Assembly: GCF_010093595.1 (NCBI RefSeq)
Contig: NW_022985473.1
Location: forward strand, 124,001-188,000
DNA from: Mytilinidion resinicola
Lineage: Eukaryota > Ascomycota > Dothideomycetes > Mytilinidiales > Mytilinidiaceae
Direction: 5' to 3'
Length of the DNA stretch: 64,000 nt
In this document: in pieces, positions 1 through 11,340 of the stretch
How positions within the stretch are numbered: the first letter of the stretch is position 1
Layout: every line of letters begins with the position of its first letter
Notes under the pieces: model-generated
The model's database searches: none
What the model was told of the DNA's origin: nothing
The model's input: only the letters and a program-made list of their open reading frames with translations
Program-made: the position numbers and the translations under genes

Positions 1-330
1 TTTGTTAGGTATTACTCCGGGTATCAAGGTGTTCCTGATGAGAGATATGAAGGATCTGATACGAAAGTTCCAATTAACAATTCGGCTGATTTTTGAGTCA
101 TTCTGTTTTTGAGACAGTCACTTGTAGCTCCATGCCGGAATGTCAACCACTTACATAGCTATCCCCTAAGTCTGCCGTCTCGGCAGCTGTTTGTCTCTCC
201 TTTGGTTGACTAATTCTATCGTCCAGATACCTGAAGTACGAGCTCTGTCTGCGCAATAGAAACTGACTAGCAACGGTCCACATTCAAAAATCTCTAATGA
301 CAATCCGGCTCTCACGTGGAAGAAGAGTAT
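1..330. other. Spacer, no gene seen
   Basis: I see no coding region, RNA gene or clear repeat here. The sequence leads directly into the tandem array that starts near 331. Confidence 0.5.
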
Positions 331-760
331 GTTTGATTGTGTGCCATGCGTATAGATAGTGAAGGAAGAAGAGATCCACAACTGTCCGCCCTGTCTCTTC
401 CGCGCATACTGTCCGTCTCCTCTCTGGTATATCTCTTTCATTGTGTGCCACGCTTGTAGACAACGAAGGGAGAGGTGGCCCACAACTGTCCACCTTGCCT
501 CGTCCACGCCCACTAACCTGTCCCCCCTCAATTGGAGTGTCCCTCTGATTGTGTGTCAGGCTTACAACTAAAGAAGTAAGAGGAGACTCGCGATTGTCCG
601 CGCTCTGTCTCTCATGCCTGTTGTCCTGTCTCCTCTCTGCTGTGTTCCTTTGATTGTGTGCGATGCTCATACACAACGAAGGATGAGGAGGGTCCCGACT
701 GCCTGCCCCGGCTCTTCCATGCCTAATGTCCTGCCTATCCGCCAATGTGTTTCCTGGGTC
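331..760. repeat. Degenerate tandem repeat, about 105 bp unit, four copies
   Basis: Each unit opens with a TTGTGTG(C/T) motif (near 336, 443, 551 and 652), followed by GC(T/G)..TA.A.A...GAAG and then a CTGTC/CCTGTCTCCTCT-like stretch. Spacing of the start motif is about 101 to 108 bp. Open frames occur on both strands but the unit length is not a stable multiple of three, so I read this as non-coding. It abuts a second array of a different unit. Confidence 0.65.
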
Positions 761-1620
761 TCCGCCTTCAAATGAGCGCGTCCTTACAGCTCGCTGAGCT
801 AGATGGCGTCGGCTTTTGTCAGTTCCCATCTGTTCCGCTGTATCTCCCTCCTGATTGTAATCTTTCTTTGAAGTCTTGGGTGGCTTGGAGGCCTAATGAA
901 GAGAGGAAAAGGTCGACCAAGGTCTCAAGACCGTCAATGGTGTCGACAGTCTGTCTCTGCTGGCGGAAAGTCTTGCCGCTTGAAGAAAACAACTGGCGGC
1001 TGACCATTTGTACCTACTCTCCCGGCCACTCCCCAGTGTGTTTCTCGAGTCTCCGCCTTTAATTGAGTGTCTCCTTAAAGCTCGCCCAGCTTGAAGGCGC
1101 CCGCACCCAGAGTAGTACCCATCTGGCCCATTGTAACTTCCTCATGATTGCAATCTTCTTGTGGAGTCCCGAGTGATTGTAGGGTCTGCTGGCGAGGGAG
1201 GAACGCCGACGGAGGTCTCAGGATTGTCAAAGGGACTGACAGCCTGTCTCTGCTGGTGGAAAGCCCTGGCTCTTGAAGAAGAGAGCTGGCGGCTGATTAT
1301 CTATTCCTAATGTCCCGTTCGCTTCTAGTGCGAACCTCGAGTCTCCGCCTTCAAACGAGGGTGCCCTTACAGCTCGTCCAGCTTGAAGGCCCTCCCCCCT
1401 GAATATTGTCCATCCGACCCATTGTAACTTCCTCCTAGTTGCAATCCTTTCGTGAAGCTATGGGCGACTTGCAGGGTCTTTTAGCGAGGGAATAGGCCGA
1501 TGGATGTCTCAGGATTGTCAGAGAGACTGGCGGCTTGTCTCTTTTGTCGGGAGGTCCTAGGCGCTTGAGAAGGAGGACCGGCGTCTGGTAATCTTTTAGC
1601 GCTTACAGAAATTGGCGAAC
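760..1620. repeat. Tandem repeat, about 290 bp unit, three copies
   Basis: The motif GTCTCCGCCTT recurs near 760, 1050 and 1339, giving a unit of about 289-290 bp. Each unit then carries an AGCTCG(C/T)..AGCTTGAAGG-like block, a CATTGTAACTTCCTC block, a GTCTCAGGATTGTCA block and a CTTGAAGAA..CTGGCG block. The three copies keep the same block order but differ at many positions and by small indels, so the array is old or fast-diverging. Confidence 0.75.
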
Positions 1621-3011
1621 TGTAACCTGGGAGAAGGCAGTGTCATTTGAGGAAAGGAGGAAAGGAGGAGGTGAGCTTTCAGACGCACGTTTGAGGCATG
1701 CGGCTGTCGAGGCATCGGGGCTGTCGACGGCAGATTGCGGCAACCAACATTGCTCAATGCCTCAGGGATCTGCTCTAGGAGGACGTAACAGACGTACAAA
1801 TTGAGGCAGTTGGCTCCTAGATGCTGGTGAGCGGTTCGAGAGCCTCGTGGCGGCCGTGTGGGTTTGTTCTGACTGTTGTGGTGGGCAAGGCGTTCCAACG
1901 CAATCTGGCTACTGACACCAGCAAGAGAGAATGAGAAGTAACAGAGGCCGTAAGGCTTGGTTTACGACCTTCACATCATTGAGGAGACAGTTGACGCGGC
2001 ATGTCTCTCAGGCACTGTGGGCTTCAACAACGCTGGATGGCGGCGGAAATCCCTGATGTGCCATCCCGCAGCCGTGTCCTCTGCGAGCGTCACTGAGCAT
2101 TGGCAATCTTTCTGGAGTAGCATGATCACACTAGATGACATTGAACGAAGTAAAGCTTCTGGCTGAACCTGCAACGGGTCTCGTAGAGTACTATAGAAAG
2201 ATTTCAATAGAGAAAGATACACCTAACTTCTTCCCTCCTCGCCGCAGAGGGGCCGTCAGAGTTTACTCAAGCATAAGAGACAGCCAGAGTATGCATAGGA
2301 GAGCTGTCTCGTTGAGTGAATGCACACATAGAGTCCCCAATTCCTGTTCTCTAGTTCGTTGGGGCCCGTACCTTCACTGGAGACTGTCACCAGCCTCACC
2401 GCACCGCCACCTGCCTGCCCGCCCTGCCTATACTGCCTCCACTGCCTGCCGGGCCTACCTACACTGCTACTACCCGACCCGCTTACTTTGCTTAGCGTTG
2501 ATGAGTCAGCTAGCGCGCTTCGCCATTTCGTTTAGGTTATAGGGCTGGTCGCCCTTTCCGCAACTGAGCTCTTACCATCCATCAACATCATCTCTTCACA
2601 ACGACAACTTTCTTTCAATCTCCTCCTTCATCATGTGGCTCTGCGTATGGAGGGCGAGCCAAACCGCGCATCCACCCCATCCCCCTTGAGGCTCTGGCTT
2701 TCAGGTACGTCCTTTGTGTTTGCGTTCTTGTTTTTGTTTTCTGGCACGGCGACGGTGATGGCGACGGCGATCTGTCTCAAGGGCTTTTGCTTATGCTATG
2801 CCTGAGAGTTCAGCTTCAGGTATGTGCTCCTCCCCTTTGCTTTCTTGTTCTGGGACGCAGCAGAGTTGGACTTGAGCTTGCTCTTGACCTGGATACTCTG
2901 GATTCCTGCGAGCAGTCGGGAGGGTTGGGCCCGGCTGCATGGCTTCACAGCCTCTTTTTTCATTGATACATTCACCTTGTGTGGATCTTCGAAGAAGAAA
3001 TCATCTTCCCT
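1621..3011. other. Gene-poor spacer with CCTGCC-type low complexity
   Basis: No convincing gene. Positions about 2400-2490 are a pyrimidine-rich degenerate repeat of CTGCC/CTACC words. Splice-donor-like words (GGTACGT near 2705, GGTATGT near 2819) occur without an associated coding frame. Confidence 0.4.
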
Positions 3012-3052
3012 GCCTTGACTGACTTGACTTGACTTGACTTGACTTGACTTGA
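3012..3052. repeat. Pentanucleotide microsatellite (CTTGA)n
   Basis: About seven consecutive CTTGA units, the first with an extra CTGA, ending at GATCATG. It is a simple sequence repeat with no coding context. Confidence 0.9.
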
Positions 3053-3224
3053 TCATGTATGTAGATAGCTTCAATCATTGTTCACTTGCCAACTTCACCA
3101 ATGATTCACGGCATGATGCTGCTATGTGATGACATGACCTACTTCGTGATGCGAGTGCGTGGTGTTGAGTCTGGACATGCTGCCGACAAGCAGAGGACCA
3201 GCAACACATGGCAGCCCAGCACCT

Positions 3225-3288
3225 TGGTATGTCTCGTTGAATCAACCTAACTGAAGTAATTCCTGCGTCTCTTCTCGCCATTTCTAGG
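3225..3288 (+). other. Intron-like segment outside any gene model
   Basis: This segment starts GTATGT, carries a CCTAAC branch-type motif and ends TTTCTAG, which is a full set of fungal splice signals in 64 bp. The flanks do not form a recognisable protein in any frame. It could be an intron of a non-coding transcript, a relic of a lost gene, or chance. Confidence 0.3.
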
Positions 3289-4010
3289 CAAAGCTTGATG
3301 ATTTTGCTGTGGTATTGAGTCTGTCGCGGCGGATGAGTATGCCCCCGACGGGCAGAAAGCCAACAAGACGAATTAGTCCATCGGCTTAATTTTATCTAGT
3401 CCCTTGCCCATCCCTCCAGAACACATTGACGTGCTTTTTGAATTTTCCGGCCAAGATTTGGTGTTGCTGTGGTATTTTGAGGCAACTCTGTGTGATTCAG
3501 ACAAGCGTGTCGACCGGAGAGAATTGTGAACCACCACGACTTCGTACGATATCCCGCTCACTGATTATGATTCGGAAGGGCACTCCGCTTCCTTTCGCGC
3601 CTTTATTGTAGAATTTGATGTGCTGGTGGTGTCGTGAGACGATCCGGACCTTGAAACGCTACGGAAGACTTCTAGTCAAATCGCTACGTCGGAGTACAGT
3701 GAATCATGCAAACACCTTTAGCTTTCCCAACCCAGAAATACGAAATGGGCATAGTCTTAAGCCCAATTGCGCATCCTCCATGTGAAGTTTGAAGGCGTGG
3801 TGCTGTCGTTGAGTGCTCGAATCTGGCTGCGAGTTGTAGCCCGCCGTGGTCCTGAGACGAAGCCAAATTGCTGAAGTCCGCGAAGACGAGTGAACGCAAC
3901 AACTTGGTGCGACCATAACCAGGAATCAGACGTAAGAGTACTTCAAGCTCGTTCGCCCGCTCTCTGATGTGAGATTGAATTTGTGGTGCGGCCGTGAGGC
4001 TCTCAGAGCT
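3280..4010. repeat. Highly degenerate tandem repeat, about 155-190 bp unit
   Basis: A word of the form TTTGRTGTTGCTGTGGTATTGAG recurs in decayed form near 3290, 3452, 3610, 3783 and 3968. Spacings are roughly 160 to 185 bp. Similarity between the words is low, so the unit was recognised mainly from this anchor. Confidence 0.4.
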
Positions 4011-4144
4011 GGCCAAAGCTGCTGGCCCTGCAACGACGCGCAGTGCAACACCGAAAGACTCACGATGGTACAAACTGGCTGCAAACCTCAGGCATAGCTC
4101 AGAGATGACTTCGAAGTCAGCGTGCATACTCGCTTCCCGTAGGT

Positions 4145-4805
4145 GTGGCCCTCAACTCGTGCAGCACCCTCTTGACCGCCTGTCCAAACCTGCTCCTCAA
4201 CACCATCGCCGCGGTGCCGCAACGCTGCCATCCGAACCTCTACAACCACCTCGCAGCCGTCCATACCCGGCCAGCAACGCTCCTTCTCTCCTCCAATCTG
4301 ATACCGCCGACCATCATGGCTTGCCTCATCCACTTCTCTCGCCGGCCCTCGCCCTCTGATCCAGCCAGCGCCCTTCATCGCCGCCTACAACGCCGCGAAC
4401 CGCCTCATACTACCCATCTGCATCGGCGGCAAACTCCTCTCCCGCATGTTCGAAGACCAAGGTCACAGCAGCCCGCACCGCCTCTCTTCCCAGCGCCTCC
4501 TCCACCTTCTGCCGCTCCGACCTACCGCGGTCAGACTGGCCTCAACTCACCGACCTCGAATCCAGCGACTTCATACTACCTTTGCAGATTGGAGGGCTAC
4601 GGAAGGGGCATACAAGAAGGAGGGCGAAAAGGAGGCGGACAAACCATGCATCCCAAGTCGCTTCGAGCCGCCAATGCGAGACGGACGACGAGGCCGCGAA
4701 CGGCCTAGCCCGCTACCTACCTCAAATCCGGTGCAGCAGACCGAGAAGCCCCCTAAGAGGGCCCCATACGCTCCGATTCGGCCGACCGACGACGACGACG
4801 CTTGA
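4145..4805 (+). other. Coding-like but frame-broken region, possible gene relic
   Basis: Protein-like composition appears in successive frames: one frame around 4372-4460 reads as AAYNAANRL..ICIGGKLLSRMFED, a second around 4513-4605 reads as RSDWPQLTDLESSDFILPLQ, and a third around 4600-4660 reads as GAYKKEGEKEADK. No single frame or clean intron set joins them. The region is richer in C than its surroundings. I do not recognise a family; a decayed gene is the simplest reading. Confidence 0.25.
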
Positions 4806-5264
4806 TACTGGGGCTGGATTCGAGGGGTTTTGGAAGGGTCATAATGGAAGCACACGGACTCCATAGCGGGATAGCAGTCAAATAACAAGAAGAACTGATG
4901 ATGTTTCATGCCTGTGTCATGTGTTTTACCTTGTGATGACGACGTCTGAGGGCCCTTGGACAGCTTACTGACTGTTCCAAATAGTGAATGGGCGTTAGGT
5001 TCTGATTTCTGATACCACCTCGAGGCACGTCAGACAGCGCCAGCTGGGTGTACACATATCACGGGCATTGAGAATAGCCGGGGACGGCAGGGGAGGGCTC
5101 AAGGAATTGGAGTGATTACCTTAGGGTTTAGGAGGTTGCAGAAAAACGAGAAATTTTACCCGAAGCATGATGATGATCTTGGTGACCCGACTACAGAATC
5201 CACTGTAGCGTCATGTCGAATATCTATTCACACAGGTATTCCACTTCTCAGACTCGGTTAATGC
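4806..5264. other. Spacer, no gene seen
   Basis: No supported feature. It leads into the large array that starts near 5265. Confidence 0.4.
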
Positions 5265-6890
5265 GTGTTCAACACCACTGTAAGGAGTGGTTCAATTAGC
5301 AGGTAGCTAGTCGGTCAAAATACGGTCTGATCTACGGCTTGAATCGTATTCGGAGCTTTAGAAACGTGTCTGGAGGTTTGCGAATCCTTGGGCCCGATAT
5401 GCCACCGGCTGTTCTTCGCTATTGCTTACTCCATACCGCTGTAGAGAGTGGCTCGGCTAGCAGGTAGCCGGTCGGTCAATGGGTAGCCTAGTAATCCGAA
5501 TTCTTGTCCTTGACATTATATTCCTAGACTTTGAAACCTCTCACATAGATATAGCACTCTTTGGGCTCCAATCTTGCTCGCTCGATACCGCTGGAAGGAT
5601 GGGCTCAGCCGGCAGGTAGTCGGTCGGGTAATAGGTAGTCTGATCTCTGGTGAATGGACCTTGACGTTGTGTTCACAGGATTTGAAACCTCTTACATGGA
5701 TATGACACTCGTCAGCCTCCAATATTGACTACTCGATACTGCTGTAAGGGGTGAATCAGCTAGCAGATAGCCAGTTGGATAATAGGTAGTCTGATATCTA
5801 ATGTATTAACCTTGACATTGTGCTCACTGACTTTGAAATCCCTTACACGGATACAACACTCTTTGATCTCCACTTTTGCTCATTTGATACCACTACGAGG
5901 AGGGGCGTAGCTAGCAGGTAAGTGGGCCGTCAAGAGGAAGCGCGATTCCCGCTGTATGTACCTTGGCATCTTGCTTGAAGCATTTGCTTACTGGAGGCTA
6001 CTGTAGGGAGTAGCTCAGCTAATAGGTAGGCAATCCGTCAAATGATAGTTTTATTTCCGCGATATCAGCCCTGACATCGTGTTCGGCGACTTTTCTCGCT
6101 CGATAGCACCGTAAGGAGGAGTCCGGTCAATAGTCAAGTTACTCGTCAAAAAGTAGTCTGATTCTCGTTGTATGGCCAATAACGTCGTGTTCGGAGGTCT
6201 TGCTTATTGATGCCGCTGTGAGGGGGAGCCCAGCTAGTGAGTAAGCGGCCTATCGAAAGGTAGTTCACTTTCCGCTGTATCAACAGTGACATTGGAGTTC
6301 GAGGTCTTGCTAGGTCGATGGCATCGTAAGTAGTACCCTAGCTAACAAGTAAGCGGCCCGGAAACAGGAAGTTCGATTCCCGCTGTATCAACTTTGACAT
6401 CGCGTTTGTAGATCTTGATTGGTAGATAACACTGGAAGGAGCAGCCCAACGAACAGGTAAGTGACCAGCCATAAGGTAGTCTGATATCCGCTGTGTGAAC
6501 CTTAAAATCGTATTCGGAGGTCTTGCTCCCTCGGTAGCACCGTAAGGAGTGGCCCAGCTGGTGGTTAGCTGGCCAGCCAAGAAGCAGTTTGATTCCCATT
6601 GCGTCAATCTTTACATGGTAAGTGCTAGGTCCTAGAATTAGGGGTATACGAATCCTACTGCTCGGGCTTTGCTCTTGATCGCTCGATAACGCTGTGAGAA
6701 GTAGCTTAGCTAGCAGGCAGTTGACCGGTCAAAAGGTATCCAGACCTGCAGCACGTAAACCTTTGTATTAGAAGTCGGGCATCTCAAAACTCCGAGACGT
6801 GTTCTGCTCTTTGAATACCGCTGTGGGGAGTGGTTCAGCTATCAGGTAGCCGGTCAGTCAAAACGTGACCTGACTTTCATTCGCAATAGG
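5265..6890. repeat. Large degenerate tandem array, about 13 units of 107-160 bp
   Basis: Each unit contains, in order, a GATACCGCTGTAAGGAG-like word, a CAGCTAGCAGGTAG-like word, a CGGTCGGTCAA-like word, AGGTAGTCTGATT, CCTTGACATTGTGTTC and an AGGTCTTGCT or ACTTTGAAACC word. Units start near 5272, 5432, 5581, 5731, 5885, 5992, 6101, 6209, 6317, 6424, 6531, 6681 and 6812. The first units are about 150 bp, the middle run is a tight 107-109 bp, and the last units lengthen again. A single diverged unit lies far away at about 51341-51480. There is no conserved reading frame. Confidence 0.85.
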
Positions 6891-7125
6891 AAAGAGGGAC
6901 ATGCTGGGATGGTCAAGGAGAACAATGGACGAAAGTCGGCAGCACCGAGCGGGCGCTTTCGGGATTTTATGAAGTACAGTAGGCAATCGCGTAAGTCTTG
7001 GAATCACTCAGAGGCAAGGAAAGAGCAGACGTCTAGGGAGGGAAAGGAGTGAAGAACCACCAAAGGCCTTGATACATGGTGCTATTTCATAGTGTATCTA
7101 AGGAGAAGAATCCCACCTTGTCCGT

Positions 7126-8022
7126 TCATTCTTCTTCATTCTCATCTGACCTGTCATAGCCCGGGCCATTGAGGTCGGCGATGGTGTAAGAGCTGCCCAC
7201 TTGAGTGTCCACCAATTGCTCCAGGACGTAGTCAAATTGATCTTCGTATTATTCCAGGAACTCTTCTCCTTCAACGGCGTCAAGCAGCCCTTGCCAATAG
7301 TTCTCGCTCTCCAAAAAGAGCTGCTACTCCACGCGCGGTATCTCGCCGTTCGGGAGTCGACACTCACAGATCCGCCAGCCGTGACAGTGATAATAGAGCG
7401 TAGCGTCGTCTCCAGGGTCTATGGAAGCCTGCGTGTCGTGCCATTCCCCGGTTTCCTTGGCCTTCGTGTATTCGTAGATGAGCTCGAGGTACTCTCCGCA
7501 GCAAGGGCACTTGTAGCTCTTGCCACCGTGTCCGACATTGCAGCCGCAGAGGTTGTGATCGTCGAGAAGTTCGCCGAGGGTATATCTGTTGACCTTGTGA
7601 GAGCAGTCGTCCTCTTCTTTAGACTCGGAGTAGCTATCCATTTCTTCATCAGACTCGTTGTCCCCCTCTCTCTCTCCCTCGTCGTCCTCCTCCCCATCGC
7701 TGTCTTCTCCATCATCGTCGTTTTCTCCGCCTTCGTCCCCATCATTTGAGCCAGCACCGCTTCCTTCCTCTGGTCCTGAGCCCATCTCCCGATCCTGTGC
7801 GTCGAGTGCTTCTGTCTCTCGTCGGATGATTCCATCTGGCGTGTTGTCCACGTTGGCGTTCTGAAGGTCCTCTACGCGTTCCTTGACTGAGCGGAGAGTA
7901 TTGCCCTCATAGTGAATCTTTGAAGAGCCGGGAATGGAGAGTGGTGCAGGCGGAGGTGGTGCATAAGCGTGCGGTCTCAGTGGCATATGGAGCATCGTGG
8001 GATAGTCTTGATAGGTGTTCAT
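7126..8022 (-). pseudogene. Acidic Cys/His-rich protein gene with two in-frame stops
   Basis: On the minus strand ATG at 8022 opens 232 codons. It encodes a Pro-rich start, a long Asp/Glu/Gly-rich tract (about residues 85-135), then a Cys/His cluster (CSH, NLCGCN, KCPCCG, HCHGW, CEC) suggestive of metal binding. A TAG at 7324-7326 ends the open frame, but the same frame keeps reading as good protein, passes a TAA at 7249-7251, and ends at TGA 7126-7128 after an acidic tail (299 codons in all). Both interruptions sit where CAG/CAA (Gln) would fit, so C-to-T changes, as in RIP, would explain them. Alternatives are stop readthrough, an unseen intron (a 114 nt in-frame one with weak sites is possible), or a functional 232-residue protein. 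I do not recognise the family. Confidence 0.6.
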
Positions 8023-10053
8023 GTTTGCAGATTTTGAAGGTCGAATTGGAGTGCGTTTTGTGCCCGACTTCGGAAAGATTTATAGGAGGTTGAGAGGGTG
8101 CCGTAGGTGCAGGGCTTGCAGTCTCCGAGAGACAGGTTGTGGCCTTTTAACGGGGAGGAAGGACGCACCCTGGCGAGGGCTGCTTGGTGACTTGTGTGCC
8201 AGCGTCGTCCTTGATCGGGGGAGAGGCGCTCGGCGGACCCTGATTTGCAGGTGTTGGAGTTGAAGAGAACAGATGTTGCAGCCGCGGCAATCGGTTGTGG
8301 CCGCTCGGTTGCGTGGTCTGGCAGCTGTTGGGTGAATGGAATGGATCGATAAGGATATGCAACACGCGACCTCTCGACGAGCTTTGACAGAGGAAAGTAA
8401 CATAAGTCAGGCAAGACCTTTAGCTGGAGTATTTGCGTCCTACGTTTCGGGACCAAGTTTATAGACGCATGATCTACATGAGTCTCTGAAAAGTCACTAC
8501 GATTAACTGCGATTGAAGACAAGAGCACAGAACTTGCTTTCAGGAAAACCCCGCGGCCACGTCCAACCAAAAGAATGTTTATCGCCACCCCTCATGTTTC
8601 GAAAATTCCAAGATTTGTGGGAATTCTCATGACCGCGCGGGAGCTTATGGTGTACTTCGCGACACCACAGTGACCGGCTATATTGACAATCATTTCCCAG
8701 CGAACTCAACGTTAACATACCTCTCTTAGGGTGGGATAACAAGGTTCCTCTAGCTACACAAGCATCTTGTACTCAAGGCTACCTCGGAGCTTAGGCCAAC
8801 ATCTACATGGATACGCCCGCAGGGGGAAGAGAATTCTTGAATCTCTAGGATGAAGTATACAACTTTGAAAGTTGCAATCTCAGCCTGTAGCAAGACGCTC
8901 AGGCCGTTGGGCCTAAAGAAAGGGGTTTACTGGACGGTTGTGGAAAAAGCAAAATGATTTACCGTTTATGCACCATTCGACACCTTCAAACGCCAACAAC
9001 ACCACCAATAATAATGATATAGGGTAAAGACAAGTAGGCCTAAAGTTCCAAAAAATTTGCAAAAGTTCACCCCTAGAAAGACTATGAGGAAGTCAATCCG
9101 GGGCGCTAATCTGCCGGCTTTCGCCGTCGCCATACTGTTGTCACACTGGCGGTACGAACTTAAGACTATGAAATGGGACGTACCTTATGGGTAGTTCGTG
9201 TCATCGGCGCAATGTGACATTGGCACGAACTACGTATATCACCAGAAATATTTAGTATATAACCATAAGGGTCTATCACTAGGCAGACAAACACTCTGAG
9301 CCCTAGAGCTAGCGCATTTGAAGCGACCCGTGGAGAATGTCGCGTCGCTCCATAGACGCTGGTGAGAATGTCACGTGGCTTCACTTTATCTCAAGCTTTT
9401 CAGCCTGCCTTGCGGATTCTGCAACGCAACAGTCCGCAATCTCCCAACAATACCCATCGTCTATCTGTGGACAACCACACCGCCAACGCCCGCCTCTTTA
9501 GCTAGCCAGCGAGCCGAATGTACTTTCCCTCATCCTTTCGCCACAGGTGACTAACGACACCGCGACATCGATTAAAATTGCATCTTTTCTCACAAGCTTT
9601 CGTCCTAGCAAGCTTTGTATCTTGCTTGCCCTACGTCTTCAGAAATGTCAACCTCATCCTCACAAGCCGGACCTAGATTGATACGTTGCCATCTAAATTA
9701 CTACAACGTGCGATGACCACGGGGCATGTTTCACAAAAGACTCCGCTGAGGTAATTGATCTTGGAGGGATCCTTCTCGACGCGAAGAGCTGTGAGGAGGT
9801 TCGTTGAGGTCACGTCGACGTCAAGACTTTCTCTATCCCTACTGCCAAACCCGGACCTCGAAGTCGTTCGACCTTGACCCGTACGCTCAAGCCTGGGCCA
9901 CCTCTCAAGACAACGCTAGAGCCGCAGCTAAGGCACACCTCGCGTTAGCCGTTCGTGCGAACAGTCCACAAGATCAAGGACAACTCTGAATCTTTCCTCG
10001 CTCAGCAGCCTGCACAAAAGTTCTCAACATGGATCGAATCAGTTGCTATTTCG
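8023..10053. other. Gene-poor spacer with one hairpin
   Basis: Positions 8023 to about 8740 are upstream of the minus-strand gene above and would hold its promoter and leader. The only structure I can support in the rest is an inverted repeat at 9191-9233. No protein family was recognised on either strand. Confidence 0.4.
9191..9233. repeat. Short inverted repeat (hairpin)
   Basis: The left arm GTAGTTCGTGTCA (9191-9203) pairs with the right arm TGGCACGAACTAC (9221-9233) at 12 of 13 positions across a 17 nt loop. It is not next to a coding end, so a terminator role is not indicated. Confidence 0.6.
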
Positions 10054-10600
10054 AATAGCTTATTTTGCCATGCATCGGGATAGGATCTGCCCGCCTACTA
10101 GCCTTCGCTGTCTGTGTGAGGTATGCCCCTTCTTCAACGTTAAAAGAAGCTTTCTGCTAACCATGGTACAGGGGTAGCATTCGTCCAAGCGCGACTCCAG
10201 GCATCCTCCCCGAGATAACAACGACATATGCCCATCGTCTTCCGCTGCACCTTTTGCTCCCGACGCTACCGCGACAGAAACCATCAAGATCTCTGTGCTA
10301 GACACCCACTGCAACGGTGATAAGTGCGAGGTTGAGGTCAATAACATAAGTGCTCGTAAGGAAGCAGGCGACAACACCGTGATGGACTGGAACTCTTCGG
10401 CCATGGGAGCCAAGAGCTCGTGCATTCCGTCGAGCAGCCGGTAGGCATTGCAAAGGGTGAGACCAAGTGCGTGATGGAGCAGCTCTTCCTTCTGGATACC
10501 TCCAAGGTGGATCTTGTCACGACAAGACGCGTAGAACACCACGAAACCACAGCTACAACCGCTCGCCAGCGTCTGGACCTCACGCCCACCGCGCCGTATT
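10054..10600 (+). other. Possible gene relic with intron-like segment
   Basis: ATG at 10054 opens a short frame with two Cys. Positions 10118-10169 look like an intron (donor GTATGC, branch GCTAACC, acceptor TACAG). Splicing there gives an immediate in-frame stop (GAG-GGG-TAG), so no intact product results. Downstream a different frame reads ISVLDTHCNGDKCEVEVNN. The minus strand also has a 183-codon frame here that resembles nothing I know. The region is probably a decayed gene. Confidence 0.25.
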
Positions 10601-10985
10601 GACGTGATCAAGCACCAGCAAGCGCGTCACGCTATGTGGTAGCTTGAAGTGGAGTAGCTAAGATGGGGTAGTAAATGTCGCTATGCAAAACAGGCCAGAG
10701 GACCCCCCGATCCACATCCCTCCGCTAGATGTAAGCCCTAATGACGTTTGGCCAAAGGCAACGATAGACCTCGAACGCCCGGAGAATTGGTATGAGCGGC
10801 AGTCAGGGCTACCGCATGCGGCACTTGACGCGATAGACTGGCCAGCGAAAGATGGGAAAATTCTTGCGATACTCGAGATACGAGTGGCGAGACCAATCAT
10901 TGGAGTCCGGAGAAGAGATACGCACTGCCAGTCAGGGATAATGTTTTGCTTCGGTCGGGCGACATGGACAAGCTGCTGAGCAGAG

Positions 10986-11340
10986 GAGATTCGTTTGGAT
11001 TCCAAAGAGGGCACCCCGCCCACGGCTATCCGCGAGATCTCGCAGATGAAGGATTCTAAGCACGTCAACATCGTCTACCTTTACGATTTCATCGACACCG
11101 AGAACAAGCTGATGCTCGTCTTTGAGTACATGGACAAGGATCTGAAGAAGTACATGGACTCCAGAGGTGATCGTGGCCAAGTCGATTCACCCACCATCTA
11201 GTCCTTCATGTTCCAGCTGCTGCAGCGCATCGCCTTCTGCCACGAGCACCGTGTCTTTCACCGCGATCTCAAGCCCAGAACCTGATCATCAACATCAAGG
11301 GCCAGCTCGAGCTGGCGAACTTCGGCCTAGCCTATGCGTA
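10986..11340 (+). pseudogene. Truncated Pho85/PhoA-type cyclin-dependent kinase relic
   Basis: The translation from 10986 reads EIRLDSKEG, then PPTAIREIS (the PSTAIRE helix with one change), then [12 protein letters not shown] and TRGDRG-like SRGDRG. These are hallmarks of the Pho85/PhoA/CDK5 group of cyclin-dependent kinases. A TAG at 11199-11201 interrupts the frame. It resumes as SFMFQLLQ..IAFCHEH and the catalytic-loop HRDLKP, then a one-base loss after the P codon (near 11277) shifts the frame. In the restored frame similarity continues through NLIIN.KGQLEL and an NFG where kinases have DFG. It stops near 11340, so the ATP-binding N-terminus and the C-lobe are absent. The fragment cannot encode an active kinase; an intact parent gene should exist elsewhere. 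Confidence 0.85.

Noticed and set aside
4145..4708. A 187-codon plus-strand frame as an intact gene
   Set aside because: Its product is Pro/Arg/His low complexity; better protein-like segments lie in other frames, so I list the region only as a possible relic.
331..6890. CRISPR array
   Set aside because: The repeats are long, degenerate and without unique spacers of constant length, and the organism is a eukaryote.
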